Shown here: positions 45,057 through 56,544 of the stretch, piece by piece
Numbering within the stretch: position 1 is the stretch's first letter
How the letters are laid out: the number at the start of each line of letters is the position of its first letter
Source of the DNA: Acidobacteriota bacterium
GTDB taxonomy: Bacteria; Acidobacteriota; Terriglobia; Acidiferrales; UBA7541
DNA: 64,000 nucleotides
Reading direction: 5' to 3'
Assembly: GCA_016201285.1 (NCBI GenBank)
Contig: JACQDE010000033.1
Span: 41,674-105,673, forward strand
Position numbers and translations under genes: made by a program
The notes under the pieces: model-generated
Told to the model about the DNA's origin: nothing
The model's database searches: none
The model's input: only the letters and a program-made list of their open reading frames with translations

Positions 45057-46670
45057 TTATTTCGGGCCTGCCCCTTGTTGAACTGCGGTGGCCGATTCCG
45101 CTCCGGCAGGGGCGTCCCGCAACTGCGGGACTGCGCCCCGCGTGCCCGCCAGCGCCGGCATTTGCGGCCGCTTCATCTGCTCGATCACCTGCTGGCTGGC
45201 CGTTTCCGTGCGGCTCAGGAACACCGGCGAGCCGATGCCCATCCACAGGATCATCACGCACAGCGGCCACAGGATCAGGCGTTCGCGCGGCGAGCAATCC
45301 GGCAGCACGCGGTTTTTTTCGACGGTCACTTCGCCGAACGCCACGCGCTGATACGCCCACAGCAAATAGACCGCCGCGAGAATCACGCCCAGCGCCCCGA
45401 AGGTCGCCCAGAGCTTGTTCACCTGATAGGTCCCCAGCAGGATGAGGAACTCGCCCACAAAGCCGTTGAGCATCGGCAGCCCCAGCGACGAGAGGCACAC
45501 AAACAGAAAGAACGCCGAGAGCGCCGGCATCGGCGTCGCCAGTCCGCCAAACTCCTTGATCAGGTGCGTATGCCGCCGGTCGTAGAGCATCCCCGCAATC
45601 AGGAAGAGCGCGCCGGTGGAGATGCCGTGGTTCAGCATCTGGTAGATCGCGCCCTGGATGGCGACAGGATGGAAAGAAAAAATCCCCAGCACGACGAACC
45701 CGAGGTGGCTTACCGAGGAATACGCGATCAGCTTTTTCAGGTCCGGCTGCACCATCGAAACCAGCGCGCCATACACGATGCCGATCATCGCCAGCACCGC
45801 CACCCACGGCGCCAGTTCCTTTGATGCGGCAGGGAAGAGCGGCAGGCAGAAGCGCAGCAGGCCGTAGGTGCCCATTTTCAGCAGCACGCCCGCCAGGATC
45901 ACCGAGCCGGCCGTCGGCGCCTCCACGTGCGCGTCCGGCAGCCACGTGTGCAGCGGGAAGAGCGGCACCTTGATCGCAAATGCCAGGAAGAACGCGCCGA
46001 AGAGCAGCAGCTCGGTCGTGTGCGGCAGTTGGAGCTTACCGTTCTGCAGCAAGACCTGAATGGTTGGCAAGTCGAAGGTGCCGCCCGGCACGCTCGCCCC
46101 GCTCAGCCCGAAGAGCCACAGAATGGCCACCAGCATCAGGACCGATCCGGCCATCGTGTACAGCACAAACTTGATCGCCGCGTAGATCCGCCGCTCGTGG
46201 CCCCAGATGCCGATCAGGAAATACATGGGCACGAGCATCACTTCCCAGAACACGAAGAAGAGAATCAAGTCGAGCGAGAGAAAGACGCCGATCATCCCTG
46301 TCTCGAGCACCAGCAGCATCAGGAAAAATTCCTTCACGCGGTGCCCGATACTTTCCCACGAGCACAGGATCGCAATGGGCGTGAGGAACGTCGTCAGGAT
46401 CACCAGCCAAAGGCTCAGCCCGTCCACGCCGAGGTGGTAGTTGATCGGGGGCCAGTGAATCCACGGCCGCAGCTCCTCAAGCTGATACCCCGGCGTGCCC
46501 GCGGCGAACCCGTGCAACAGGAGCAGCGAGAGCACGAAGTTGGCCAGCGCCGTCGCCAGCGCCAGCCGCCGGATCCATGTGTGGTCGTCACCCCGCAGCG
46601 CCAGCAGGCCGAGCGAGCCGAGCAGCGGCAGGAAGGTCACGACCGACAGCAGATAGCCTTCGTTTGCCAT
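45057..46670 (-). CDS. nuoM: NADH-quinone oxidoreductase subunit M (cluster 2)
   Basis: 537 residues. LFFVFWEVMLVPMYFLIGIWG and HTWLPDAHVEAPTAGSVILA mark the subunit. The start is just 1 bp after nuoL ends. The C-terminus is a variable Ala/Pro/Gly tail. Clearly paralogous to, but well diverged from, the cluster 1 copy. Confidence 0.96.
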   Translation of the reverse strand: MANEGYLLSVVTFLPLLGSLGLLALRGDDHTWIRRLALATALANFVLSLLLLHGFAAGTPGYQLEELRPWIHWPPINYHLGVDGLSLWLVILTTFLTPIAILCSWESIGHRVKEFFLMLLVLETGMIGVFLSLDLILFFVFWEVMLVPMYFLIGIWGHERRIYAAIKFVLYTMAGSVLMLVAILWLFGLSGASVPGGTFDLPTIQVLLQNGKLQLPHTTELLLFGAFFLAFAIKVPLFPLHTWLPDAHVEAPTAGSVILAGVLLKMGTYGLLRFCLPLFPAASKELAPWVAVLAMIGIVYGALVSMVQPDLKKLIAYSSVSHLGFVVLGIFSFHPVAIQGAIYQMLNHGISTGALFLIAGMLYDRRHTHLIKEFGGLATPMPALSAFFLFVCLSSLGLPMLNGFVGEFLILLGTYQVNKLWATFGALGVILAAVYLLWAYQRVAFGEVTVEKNRVLPDCSPRERLILWPLCVMILWMGIGSPVFLSRTETASQQVIEQMKRPQMPALAGTRGAVPQLRDAPAGAESATAVQQGAGPK

Positions 46671-46671
46671 G

Positions 46672-48648
<1,977 letters not shown>

Positions 48649-48656
48649 TCAGCCTT

Positions 48657-48708
48657 TGCAGCGGCGGCTTTATGCCACCACCGGCGGGGGGATCAACCCG
48701 CCGCTACA
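48657..48708. repeat. Double-hairpin repeat between nuoK and nuoL (cluster 2)
   Basis: TGCAGCGGCGG...CCGCCGCTACA with hairpins GGCGGC/GCCaCC and GGCGGG/CCCGCC. CTA at 48704-48706 is, on the reverse strand, the TAG stop of nuoK. Confidence 0.75.
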
Positions 48709-49006
48709 GCTTCAACAAATCCACGCGCTCCACGTTTAACGACTGGCGGTGCTTGGCAATCAGAATAATGATGGCCAGTCCCACCGCCGCTTCCGCCGCG
48801 GCCACGACAATCACGAAAAACACGAACACCTGCCCGTTCAGTTTTCCGAGGTGCTGGCTGAACGTCACGAACGCCAGGTTCACCGCGTTCAGCATCAGCT
48901 CGATGGACATGAAAATCGTGATGATGTTGCGCTTGAAGACGAACGCCACCACGCCCAAGCCAAACAGGACGGCGCTCAGCACCAGGTAGTAGGACGACGG
49001 AACCAC
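48704..49006 (-). CDS. nuoK: NADH-quinone oxidoreductase subunit K (cluster 2)
   Basis: 100 residues. Glu36 (MSIELMLNAVN) and Glu72 (VVAAAEAAVG) are conserved, with Val at 68 as in most NuoK. The TAG stop is part of the intergenic repeat downstream. Confidence 0.95.
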   Translation of the reverse strand: MVPSSYYLVLSAVLFGLGVVAFVFKRNIITIFMSIELMLNAVNLAFVTFSQHLGKLNGQVFVFFVIVVAAAEAAVGLAIIILIAKHRQSLNVERVDLLKL

Positions 49007-49007
49007 G

Positions 49008-49505
49008 TCAGCTCTCTCTCTTCGCCAGCACGACCGCGCCGAGGATCGCCACCAGGATCAGGATCGACGTCAGCTCGAACGGCAGCGCAAATTCGGTGAA
49101 CAGCAGCTTCGACAATTCCTTCGTCGCCTCCTGAGACCTGCTCACTGCCGGTGCCAGCCCGCGCGCGCCGCGCCCGACCCACCAGGCAAGCTGGAGCATC
49201 AGGAAGAAACTCAGCGGCAGCCCGAGGGTGCGGGCCATGCGGCTCACGTTGGTGCGTTCTTCTTCCCCCGCGTTCAGCAGCATGATGACAAACACAAACA
49301 GCACCATGATCGCGCCGGCATAGACAATGATCTGGACTGCGGCCACCAGCTCCGCGCCCTGCAACAGGTAAAGGCCTGCGAGCGCCACCATCACCACGAT
49401 CAGCGAAAGCGCGCTGCGGATGGGATGCCTCTGCACGATCAGGCTCACCGCGCCCAGTACGGCAACCCCCGCGAGGATGAAGAAAACGATGATTGGAGCG
49501 CTCAT
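49008..49505 (-). CDS. nuoJ: NADH-quinone oxidoreductase subunit J (cluster 2)
   Basis: 165 residues. VQIIVYAGAIMVLFVFVIML is the diagnostic helix 3; the last helix carries EFALPFELTSILILVAILG. The ATG at 49505 overlaps the nuoH stop by four bases (ATGA). Confidence 0.93.
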   Translation of the reverse strand: MSAPIIVFFILAGVAVLGAVSLIVQRHPIRSALSLIVVMVALAGLYLLQGAELVAAVQIIVYAGAIMVLFVFVIMLLNAGEEERTNVSRMARTLGLPLSFFLMLQLAWWVGRGARGLAPAVSRSQEATKELSKLLFTEFALPFELTSILILVAILGAVVLAKRES

Positions 49506-50728
49506 CGCCTGCTCACCAGCACCATCAGGCTCGTCAGCACCACGTTGGCCAACGCAAGCGGCAGCAGCAGCTTCCAGCCGAAGGCCATCAACTGGTCGTA
49601 CCGGAAGCGCGGCAGCGTGCCCCGCAGCCACACGTAGAAAAACAGGAACAGAAACACTTTTGACAGAAACCAGAAGGGCCCCTGCACGAACTCCACCACG
49701 CCCGGCATCGCGCACACCGCTGCCAGCCCGGCCACCGCCAGCGCGAGCACCGGCAAGACAATTCGCCCAAACGTGGTCGAGTAACGCAGGCCGTCCACAA
49801 AAAGCAGCACCGCGCACGCCGCAAACACGGCCGTGGGAATGTAAAGCGTCCACGCAAACATGCCCGTTGTAGAAAACGGAGAGAGCCAGCCGCCGAAGAA
49901 GAGCAGCGTCGCCAGGCACGACACCGTGATCATGTTGGCGTACTCGGCCATGAAAAACATGGCGAACTTGAAGCTGGCGTATTCGGTGTGGAAGCCGGCC
50001 ACCAGCTCGGTCTCGGCCTCGGGCAGGTCGAACGGAACGCGGTTCGTTTCGGCGATAGCGGAAACGAAATAGACAAAGAAGCCGATCAACTGCGGCAGCG
50101 GCGGCGCGAGCAGATTCCAGCGGGGAATGAAGCCGAGCCAGTAGCCTTCCTGCTGCGTGATGATCTCGCGCAGGTTGAACGTGCCGGCCATCAGCACCAC
50201 GCCGACCACGGACATGGTCATCGAAAGCTCGTAGCTGATCATCTGCGCCGAGCTGCGCAGCCCGCCGAGCAGCGGGTACTTGCTGTTCGACGCCCAGCCG
50301 GCCAGCGCCACGCCGTACACGCCCAGCGAGGTGATGGCAAACAGGAACAGCAACCCGATGTTCAGGTCGGCGATCTGCAATCCCGTCGCGTGCCCGAGGA
50401 TTTCGATGTGCTTCGGTCCGAACGGAATCACCGCAATGGCGCTCAGCGCCAGCGCCATCGCCAGAAACGGCGCGAGAAAGTAGATGAGTTTGTCCGCGCC
50501 GCCCGGCGTCGGGTCTTCCTTGAACAGGAACTTGATGCCGTCTGCCAGCGGCTGGAGCAGCCCGTGCGGGCCGACGCGGTACGGTCCCCAGCGCGATTGG
50601 ATGCGGGCCACCACCTTGCGCTCGAACCAGGTGAGATAGGCCAGCGCGGTCATCATCAGGAACATCAACACGACGACCTTGATGACGGAGACGGCCAACA
50701 CCGGATGCTGGGCGATGAAGTCGCTCAC
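49502..50728 (-). CDS. nuoH: NADH-quinone oxidoreductase subunit H (cluster 2)
   Basis: 408 residues. TWFERKVVARIQSRWGPYR, GPHGLLQPLADGIKFLFKED, ETNRVPFDLPEAETELVAGF and the C-terminal LPRFRYDQLM are typical. Overlaps the end of nuoG by four bases. Confidence 0.96.
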   Translation of the reverse strand: MSDFIAQHPVLAVSVIKVVVLMFLMMTALAYLTWFERKVVARIQSRWGPYRVGPHGLLQPLADGIKFLFKEDPTPGGADKLIYFLAPFLAMALALSAIAVIPFGPKHIEILGHATGLQIADLNIGLLFLFAITSLGVYGVALAGWASNSKYPLLGGLRSSAQMISYELSMTMSVVGVVLMAGTFNLREIITQQEGYWLGFIPRWNLLAPPLPQLIGFFVYFVSAIAETNRVPFDLPEAETELVAGFHTEYASFKFAMFFMAEYANMITVSCLATLLFFGGWLSPFSTTGMFAWTLYIPTAVFAACAVLLFVDGLRYSTTFGRIVLPVLALAVAGLAAVCAMPGVVEFVQGPFWFLSKVFLFLFFYVWLRGTLPRFRYDQLMAFGWKLLLPLALANVVLTSLMVLVSRR

Positions 50729-52962
50729 GATTCGCTCTTCGCTTCAGGAACGGAGTGGATCATGGTGCAGTAGCGGCCCAATGTGCCGCTGGTGAACAGG
50801 GTGTCCCGCGGGGAGAAAATACTTTCCGCAGGCACGTCGATCAACTTGTGTCCGTTGGCCGGCGCCAGGGGCGCGGTGCGTTCGGCCCCGCCGGCGAGCA
50901 GGCCGGGCAGTGAAACGCCGTATCCTCGCACGCTGCGCCGGATTTCGTCCAGCGCCGCTTCCGGCGTGCGGAGGGGAATGGCTCTGCCCACTCCGGCCTT
51001 CGACAGTTGATGCGAAAGAATGCGCAGAATGTCGAAGTCGGTGCGCGTGCCCATCGTCTCCAGCCCCCTGCGGAGCAACTGCACTTCGCCGGCTGTGTTC
51101 GTCACCGTGCCGTCTTTTTCGTAGGCGCACGCCGCAGGCAGGACGATATCCGCGTCCCGCGAGGTCTCCGTCAGGAACATTTCCTGCACGACCACCCAAT
51201 CGAGCCCCGCGGGCCGTCCGCCCGCGCCAAACGTCCTGAAGGGGTTTGCGCCCACGACGTACAACGCCTTCAGCGCGCCCCGGGCCGCGGCGGCGAGCAT
51301 CTGGCGAGAATCCAGGCCGGTCTTTTCCGGCAGCGATGCGCCCCAGAGTTTGCCGAATGCGTCACGCGCGGCGGCATCGCTCGTCCACACGTAGCCCGGC
51401 AGCCGGTCGGGCAGCAAGCCCATGTCGGAGGCGCCGCGTGAGTTGGCGTAATCGCCGAGCGCGATGTAGCGCGTCTGTCCGGGCAGGGACGCGCCGAACT
51501 TCACCACATGCTCGATCGCGGCGCCGCGCAGCTCCGCGCCGAAGACGATCACAGCGTCGCGCTCTTTCTCCATCGCGCCGCGCAACTGCATCATCTCGAC
51601 GCTGGTGTCCAGCTCCAGATCTCCCTCGCCCGTGGCCAGCCACTGTGCGATCAGCGCTTCCGCGCCCGAGGCGACGCGGACAAACTGCGCCGCCTTGCGC
51701 TTCAGCTTGATCTCTTCTGTGTTGACGACGTAGAGCCGCGCGCCGTTCTGCCGGATGGCGGTGCGGATCTGCCAGGCGACCAGCGGGTTCTGGTTGGTCG
51801 GGTCGTTGCCGATCAGCAGGATCGCCTTCGCCGCGCCCAACTGCTCCATGCCAGCCTGCGCCGCGCCCGCGCTTTCACCCAGCGCCTGAACCAGCGCGCC
51901 GTAGTCCGCGGTGCGATGATGGTCCACGTTGTTGGTGCCGACCAGGCCGCGCGCCAGCCGCCCCAGCAGGTAGTTTTCTTCGTTCGTGGTGCGGTTCGAG
52001 CCGATGAAGCCGATGGCGTCCGGCCCGTGCGCATCACGGACCGTTTTCAGTCGCGCCGCAACCTCCGCCAGCGCGTCTTCCCAGCTCGCGATCTGGAGCG
52101 TCCCATTCCGCCGGACGAGCGGCTGCTTCAGCCGGTCCGGGTGGTGGACAAAGTCGAACCCGTACCGGCCCTTGACGCACAGGAAGTCCTTATTGATCCC
52201 GGAAAGGTCGCGGTTGTTGGCACGCTGGATCTCGTTGTTGCGCACGCCCAGCGTGGTCTTGCAGCCGTTCGAGCAGTGTGCGCAGACCGTGGGCACGTAT
52301 TTCATCTCCCACGGCCGCGTCTTGTAGCGGTAGGCGCCGCTGGTCAGCGCGCCCACCGGGCAGACGTCAATGCACATGCCGCACTCTTCGCACTCGAGGT
52401 GGTCTTCGCGGTTCGGGATAATCACGGAAAGGACGCCGCGCTGGCCCACGCCGAGCGCTTTCACGTCCATGCCTTCGTCGCACACGCGCACGCACCGGAA
52501 GCACAGGATGCACCGCGGCGCGTCGTAATAGACCACCGGCGACCAGGCCTGCTCCGGCGAATGCAGCTTTTCCTCGACGAACCGGCTCTTGTCCAGGCCG
52601 TAACGGAACGTCATGTCCTGCAGCTCGCACTCCCCGCCCTTGTCGCACACCGGGCAGTCGAGCGGGTGGTTCGTGAGCAGGAATTCCAACATGTCCTTGC
52701 GAGCCTTGTGCACCTGAGGCGTGTCGGTGCGTACCACCATTCCGTCGGCCGCCACCAGCGTGCACGCCGTTTGCAGCTTGGGCGCCTTTTCCACTTCGAC
52801 CAGACACATGCGGCAGGCCGCCTGGAGCGAAAGACCGGGGTAATAGCAGAACGCCGGCACCTCGATGCCCGTGCGGCGCGCCGCTTCGATCACCAGCGTG
52901 CCCGCCGGGACGGTCAGCTTGCGCTCGTTGATGGTGAACGTGACTGTCTTTTGTTCTGGCAT
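50725..52962 (-). CDS. nuoG: NADH-quinone oxidoreductase subunit G
   Basis: 745 residues, iron-sulfur backbone of the NADH-oxidising arm. The N-terminal [2Fe-2S] ligands lie in CYYPGLSLQAACRMC. The next ligands are in LDCPVCDKGGECELQ, with two [4Fe-4S] sets in CILCFRCVRVC and CEECGMCIDVCPVGAL. A fourth Cys set, CAHCSNGC, starts the molybdopterin-oxidoreductase-like domain that fills the rest. Only one nuoG exists in the window. The ATG lies 3 bp downstream of a TGTAG-type repeat. Confidence 0.96.
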   Translation of the reverse strand: MPEQKTVTFTINERKLTVPAGTLVIEAARRTGIEVPAFCYYPGLSLQAACRMCLVEVEKAPKLQTACTLVAADGMVVRTDTPQVHKARKDMLEFLLTNHPLDCPVCDKGGECELQDMTFRYGLDKSRFVEEKLHSPEQAWSPVVYYDAPRCILCFRCVRVCDEGMDVKALGVGQRGVLSVIIPNREDHLECEECGMCIDVCPVGALTSGAYRYKTRPWEMKYVPTVCAHCSNGCKTTLGVRNNEIQRANNRDLSGINKDFLCVKGRYGFDFVHHPDRLKQPLVRRNGTLQIASWEDALAEVAARLKTVRDAHGPDAIGFIGSNRTTNEENYLLGRLARGLVGTNNVDHHRTADYGALVQALGESAGAAQAGMEQLGAAKAILLIGNDPTNQNPLVAWQIRTAIRQNGARLYVVNTEEIKLKRKAAQFVRVASGAEALIAQWLATGEGDLELDTSVEMMQLRGAMEKERDAVIVFGAELRGAAIEHVVKFGASLPGQTRYIALGDYANSRGASDMGLLPDRLPGYVWTSDAAARDAFGKLWGASLPEKTGLDSRQMLAAAARGALKALYVVGANPFRTFGAGGRPAGLDWVVVQEMFLTETSRDADIVLPAACAYEKDGTVTNTAGEVQLLRRGLETMGTRTDFDILRILSHQLSKAGVGRAIPLRTPEAALDEIRRSVRGYGVSLPGLLAGGAERTAPLAPANGHKLIDVPAESIFSPRDTLFTSGTLGRYCTMIHSVPEAKSES

Positions 52963-52965
52963 TTG

Positions 52966-53015
52966 TGTAGCGGCGGCTTTACGCCGCCGCGCGCCGGGAT
53001 AAACCCGGCGCTACA
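52966..53015. repeat. 50-bp double-hairpin repeat with TGTAG/CTACA ends
   Basis: Perfect TGTAG (52966-52970) and CTACA (53011-53015) ends enclose hairpins GGCGGC-TTTAC-GCCGCC and GCCGGG-ATAAA-CCCGGC. It is the best-formed member of the family in this window. The CTA at 53011-53013 is the TAG stop of nuoEF on the reverse strand. Confidence 0.85.
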
Positions 53016-54822
53016 CTCCCACCGGCACATCGAGGGGCTTGTAGGGGCACCGCCCGTTCAAATGCTCCTCGAACTCATGCCGCCATTTCTTCACGATGGC
53101 CATGGTCGGCATCGCCGCCGCGTCGCCCAGCGGGCAGAACGTCCGCCCGAACATGTTCTTGGCCGCCTCGTCAATCAGCGGAATGTCTTCGGCACGGCCG
53201 CCACCGGCGTGGAAGCGGTCCAGAATCTTTTTGATCCACGATGTGCCTTCGCGGCACGGGATGCACCAGCCGCAGGACTCGTGCGCGTAAAACTTCATGA
53301 TGCGCCGCGCGAAGTCCACCATGCAGGTATCCTCGTCGAGCACCACGACGCCGCCCGAGCCGAGCATCGAGCCGGCCTTGGCCAGCGAATCGAAATCCAT
53401 CGGGATGTCGCACTCTTCCGCTTTCAACGCCGGCGTCGAGCTCCCGCCCGGCACCACCGCTTTCAATTTCTTTCCGCCGCGCACGCCCCCGGCCACCTCG
53501 TTGATCATCCGCAGCAGGTTGAAGCCCATCGGCAGCTCGTAGATGCCCGGTTTGTTCACGTGGCCGGAAATGCAGAAGAGCCGTGTGCCGCCGTTTCTGG
53601 CCGGGCCGAGGTTCGCGTACCATTCCGCGCCCTTCAGGATCACGGATGGCACCGAGCTGAGCGTCTCCACGTTGTTGATCACCGTGGGACAGCCGTAGAG
53701 GCCAACAACAGCGGGGAAGGGAGGCCGGATGCGCGGGTAACCGCGCTTGCCTTCGAGCGATTCCATCAGCGCCGATTCCTCGCCGCACTCGTACGCGCCC
53801 GCGCCGGTGTGCGTGCACAGGTCGAAGTTGAAGCCGCTGCCGAGGATGTTTTTTCCGAGGAAGCCGTGCTCGTAGGCCTCGCGGATGGCTTCGTCCATGA
53901 TGTCGAGCACGTAGCGGTATTCGCCGCGCACGTAGATATAGCCCTGGTAAGAGTTCACCGACCGGCCGGCGATGACCATGCCCTCGATCAATTGGTGCGG
54001 GTCGAACTCCATCAGCGGCCGGTCCTTGCACGTGCCCGGCTCGCTCTCGTCGGCGTTGGCGATGATGTATTTCGGCTTCGGCGAATCCTTGGGCACAAAG
54101 CTCCACTTCATCCCGGCAGGGAAGCCCGCGCCGCCGCGCCCGCGCAGATTCGATTTCTTCACTTCCTCGATGATGCTTTCCGGCGTCATCTCGTTCAGCG
54201 CTTTTTCGAGCGCCTGGTAGCCCTCGTGCTTCCGGTACACGTCGATCTTGCGCGAGTTCGGGATGCCGAAGCGGCGGCTGATCACCGGCGCCTCCGCCGG
54301 GTGGCGTTCGTGGATCGAGCCGATGATATACGGGGCCGGCGACGGCTTCCTTCCGGCCTGGAACTCATCCAGGATCTTGTCCAGCTTCTCCGGCGTCAGA
54401 TTTTCGTGGAAGTCGTAGTTCACCTGCACGGCCGGCGCGCCGGTACACGCGCCGATGCACTCCACTTCCTCGAGCGAGAACACGCCGTCGGCCGAGGTCT
54501 GCTTGTGGCCGACGCCGAGCCGCTTCTGCGCGTGCTCCCACAGCTTTTCTCCGCCACGCAACTTGCAGGCGATGTTGGTGCACACCTGTACGTGGCACCG
54601 GCCGGCGGGCTCGCGCCGCAGCATCGAGTAGTAGACCAGCGTCTCGGTCACCTGCAGCGTGTTCAGGTCCAGCCGCCGGGCGATCTCCGCGACCATTTCG
54701 TCGCCGATGTAGCCGAACACGTCCTGCGTGTAGAGCAGCATCGGTACCAACGCCGAGCGCTTCACCGGGTAGCGTTTGAGCAGTTCGGAGAACTTGTTTT
54801 CCAGGCGCGGAGGCAGAGTCAT
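53011..54822 (-). CDS. NuoE-NuoF fusion, NADH-binding subunit
   Basis: 603 residues. Residues 1-~165 are NuoE (24-kDa, [2Fe-2S]; ligands in VCTNIAC and ECIGACTGAP). A ~20-residue linker leads to NuoF (51-kDa): FMN/NADH site LRGRGGAGFPAGMKWSF, NADESEPGTCKDRP, and [4Fe-4S] ligands in ESCGWCIPCREG plus a later Cys (RTFCPLGD). This subunit takes electrons from NADH. The two are usually separate genes. The stop codon lies in the adjoining repeat. Confidence 0.94.
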   Translation of the reverse strand: MTLPPRLENKFSELLKRYPVKRSALVPMLLYTQDVFGYIGDEMVAEIARRLDLNTLQVTETLVYYSMLRREPAGRCHVQVCTNIACKLRGGEKLWEHAQKRLGVGHKQTSADGVFSLEEVECIGACTGAPAVQVNYDFHENLTPEKLDKILDEFQAGRKPSPAPYIIGSIHERHPAEAPVISRRFGIPNSRKIDVYRKHEGYQALEKALNEMTPESIIEEVKKSNLRGRGGAGFPAGMKWSFVPKDSPKPKYIIANADESEPGTCKDRPLMEFDPHQLIEGMVIAGRSVNSYQGYIYVRGEYRYVLDIMDEAIREAYEHGFLGKNILGSGFNFDLCTHTGAGAYECGEESALMESLEGKRGYPRIRPPFPAVVGLYGCPTVINNVETLSSVPSVILKGAEWYANLGPARNGGTRLFCISGHVNKPGIYELPMGFNLLRMINEVAGGVRGGKKLKAVVPGGSSTPALKAEECDIPMDFDSLAKAGSMLGSGGVVVLDEDTCMVDFARRIMKFYAHESCGWCIPCREGTSWIKKILDRFHAGGGRAEDIPLIDEAAKNMFGRTFCPLGDAAAMPTMAIVKKWRHEFEEHLNGRCPYKPLDVPVGV

Positions 54823-54845
54823 GGTTCGGTTTGGCTCACCACAAG

Positions 54846-56045
54846 TTACCGGTCAATTTCCCCCAGGACAATGTCCATCGTGCCGATGCAGGCCACCACG
54901 TCGGCGATCAGCCGCCCTTCGCAGAGTTTCGGCAGCGCCTGCAGGTTGACGAAGGAGGGCGCGCGGAATTTCACCCGCCACGGCTTCGGCGTGCCGTCGC
55001 TGGCCACGTACACCGCCAGCTCGCCGCGCGGCGATTCGATTGCCTGCTGCACTTCGCCCGGCGGCGGCGCGAATCCCTCGGTGAAAATCTTGAAATGATA
55101 GATGAGTCCTTCGATCGAGGTTTTCATCTCCTCGCGCGAAGGCGGCACGACGCCTGGCGCTTCGCTGCGGATGGGGCCTTCCGCCGGAATTTTCGCCATC
55201 GCCTGCCGGACGATCTTCAGGCTCTCGCGCATCTCTGCCACGCGCACCAGATACCGCGCATAGCAGTCGCCCGCGGTCTGCGTGCAGATGTCGAAGTCGA
55301 ACTCGTCGTAGGCCGAGTACGGAAACATCTTGCGGAGGTCGTAGGCCACGCCGCTGCCGCGCAGCGACGGCCCGGAAACGCCCCAGGCGACGGCGTCCTC
55401 CGCGGAGATCACGCCGACGTTCTGCGTCCGCGCCAGCCAGATGCGGTTGTGCGTCAGCAGGTCTTCGTACTCCCGGATGCGCGCGGGAAACATCTCCAGG
55501 AACCGCTCGACGCGCTCGAGCCAGCCCGGCGGCGGCTCCAGCGCCAGCCCGCCGATGCGGAAGTAGCTGGTCATCATCCGTTGCCCGGAGACCATCTCGA
55601 AAATCTTCAGGATCTCTTCACGCTCGCGGAAGCAGTACAGGAACATGGACATCGCGCCGAGGTCGATGGCGTGCGTGCCGAGCCACACCAAGTGCGAGCC
55701 GACGCGCGTCAACTCCGTCAGCAGCACGCGAATGTACTGCGCCCGTTTGGGCACTTCGAGGCCCATCAGTTTTTCCACGGCGAGGCAGTACGCCAGGTTG
55801 TTGGAGAGCGGCGCGAGGTAGTCAATCCGATCGGTCAGCGTGATGGCCTGCGAGTAGGTTTTTGCTTCGCAGGTCTTCTCGATGCCCGTGTGAAGATAGC
55901 CGATGTCCGGCCGGGCCTTGATGACGGTTTCGCCCTCGAGCTCGAGCAGCACGCGCAGCACGCCGTGCGTGGAGGGGTGCTGCGGCCCCATGTTCAGGAC
56001 CATCGTCTCGGCGGCGCCGGTGGCCGTCTGCACGGTGGTCGTCAT
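54846..56045 (-). CDS. nuoD: NADH-quinone oxidoreductase subunit D (cluster 2)
   Basis: 399 residues. [36 protein letters not shown] (quinone-site His) and the C-terminus CIGTMDIVLGEIDR are conserved. The ATG overlaps the nuoC stop by four bases. Confidence 0.96.
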   Translation of the reverse strand: MTTTVQTATGAAETMVLNMGPQHPSTHGVLRVLLELEGETVIKARPDIGYLHTGIEKTCEAKTYSQAITLTDRIDYLAPLSNNLAYCLAVEKLMGLEVPKRAQYIRVLLTELTRVGSHLVWLGTHAIDLGAMSMFLYCFREREEILKIFEMVSGQRMMTSYFRIGGLALEPPPGWLERVERFLEMFPARIREYEDLLTHNRIWLARTQNVGVISAEDAVAWGVSGPSLRGSGVAYDLRKMFPYSAYDEFDFDICTQTAGDCYARYLVRVAEMRESLKIVRQAMAKIPAEGPIRSEAPGVVPPSREEMKTSIEGLIYHFKIFTEGFAPPPGEVQQAIESPRGELAVYVASDGTPKPWRVKFRAPSFVNLQALPKLCEGRLIADVVACIGTMDIVLGEIDR

Positions 56046-56521
56046 CGGTAGCCCTCGACGGGATAGTCCTTGCGCAACGGGTGGCCTTCCCAGTCTTCCG
56101 GCAGCAGGATGCGGCGCAGGTCAGGGTGCCCCTCGAAACGCACGCCGAACAGGTCAAAAACTTCGCGCTCGTGCCAGTTGGCCGTCGGCCAGATGTTGGA
56201 AACCGTCTCCACCGCTGGATTAGCGCTTTCCACGCGGACCTTCAGCCGCAGCCGCTCGCGCCGCGTCATGGAAACCAGGTGGTAGTTCAGTTCGAAGCGC
56301 GGCTCGGCGGGGAAGCGGTCCACGCCGGTGACGTCACACAGGTAGGTAAAGGCCAGTTCCGGTTCGCCGTGGAGGAATTCCGCAGCCCGCCGAAGGTGGG
56401 CGCGGGGCACGACGATGGTCAGCTCGTCGCGGAAAAGGATTGTTTCCGCAACGGCCTGCGAGTCCCAGTCCCTCAGCTTGCGCACGACTGGATGATTTTC
56501 GACGTCCTGCGGTTCCACCAT
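56042..56521 (-). CDS. nuoC: NADH-quinone oxidoreductase subunit C (cluster 2)
   Basis: 159 residues from ATG 56521; the open frame extends further upstream but overlaps nuoA and is not conserved. Core signatures: LCDVTGVDRFP, NWHEREVFDLFGVRFEGHPD and HPLRKDYPVEGYR. It lacks the Pro/Ala extension of the cluster 1 copy. No nuoB lies between it and nuoA (24-bp gap). Confidence 0.93.
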   Translation of the reverse strand: MVEPQDVENHPVVRKLRDWDSQAVAETILFRDELTIVVPRAHLRRAAEFLHGEPELAFTYLCDVTGVDRFPAEPRFELNYHLVSMTRRERLRLKVRVESANPAVETVSNIWPTANWHEREVFDLFGVRFEGHPDLRRILLPEDWEGHPLRKDYPVEGYR

Positions 56522-56544
56522 TCGAAGTGTCCCGGGCGAGCGGT

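Noticed and set aside
51508..55098. A 1196-codon open frame on the + strand opposite nuoG/nuoEF
   Set aside because: It is antisense to two clearly conserved genes, has His/Arg/Ala-biased composition and no recognisable domain; a GC-rich codon shadow.
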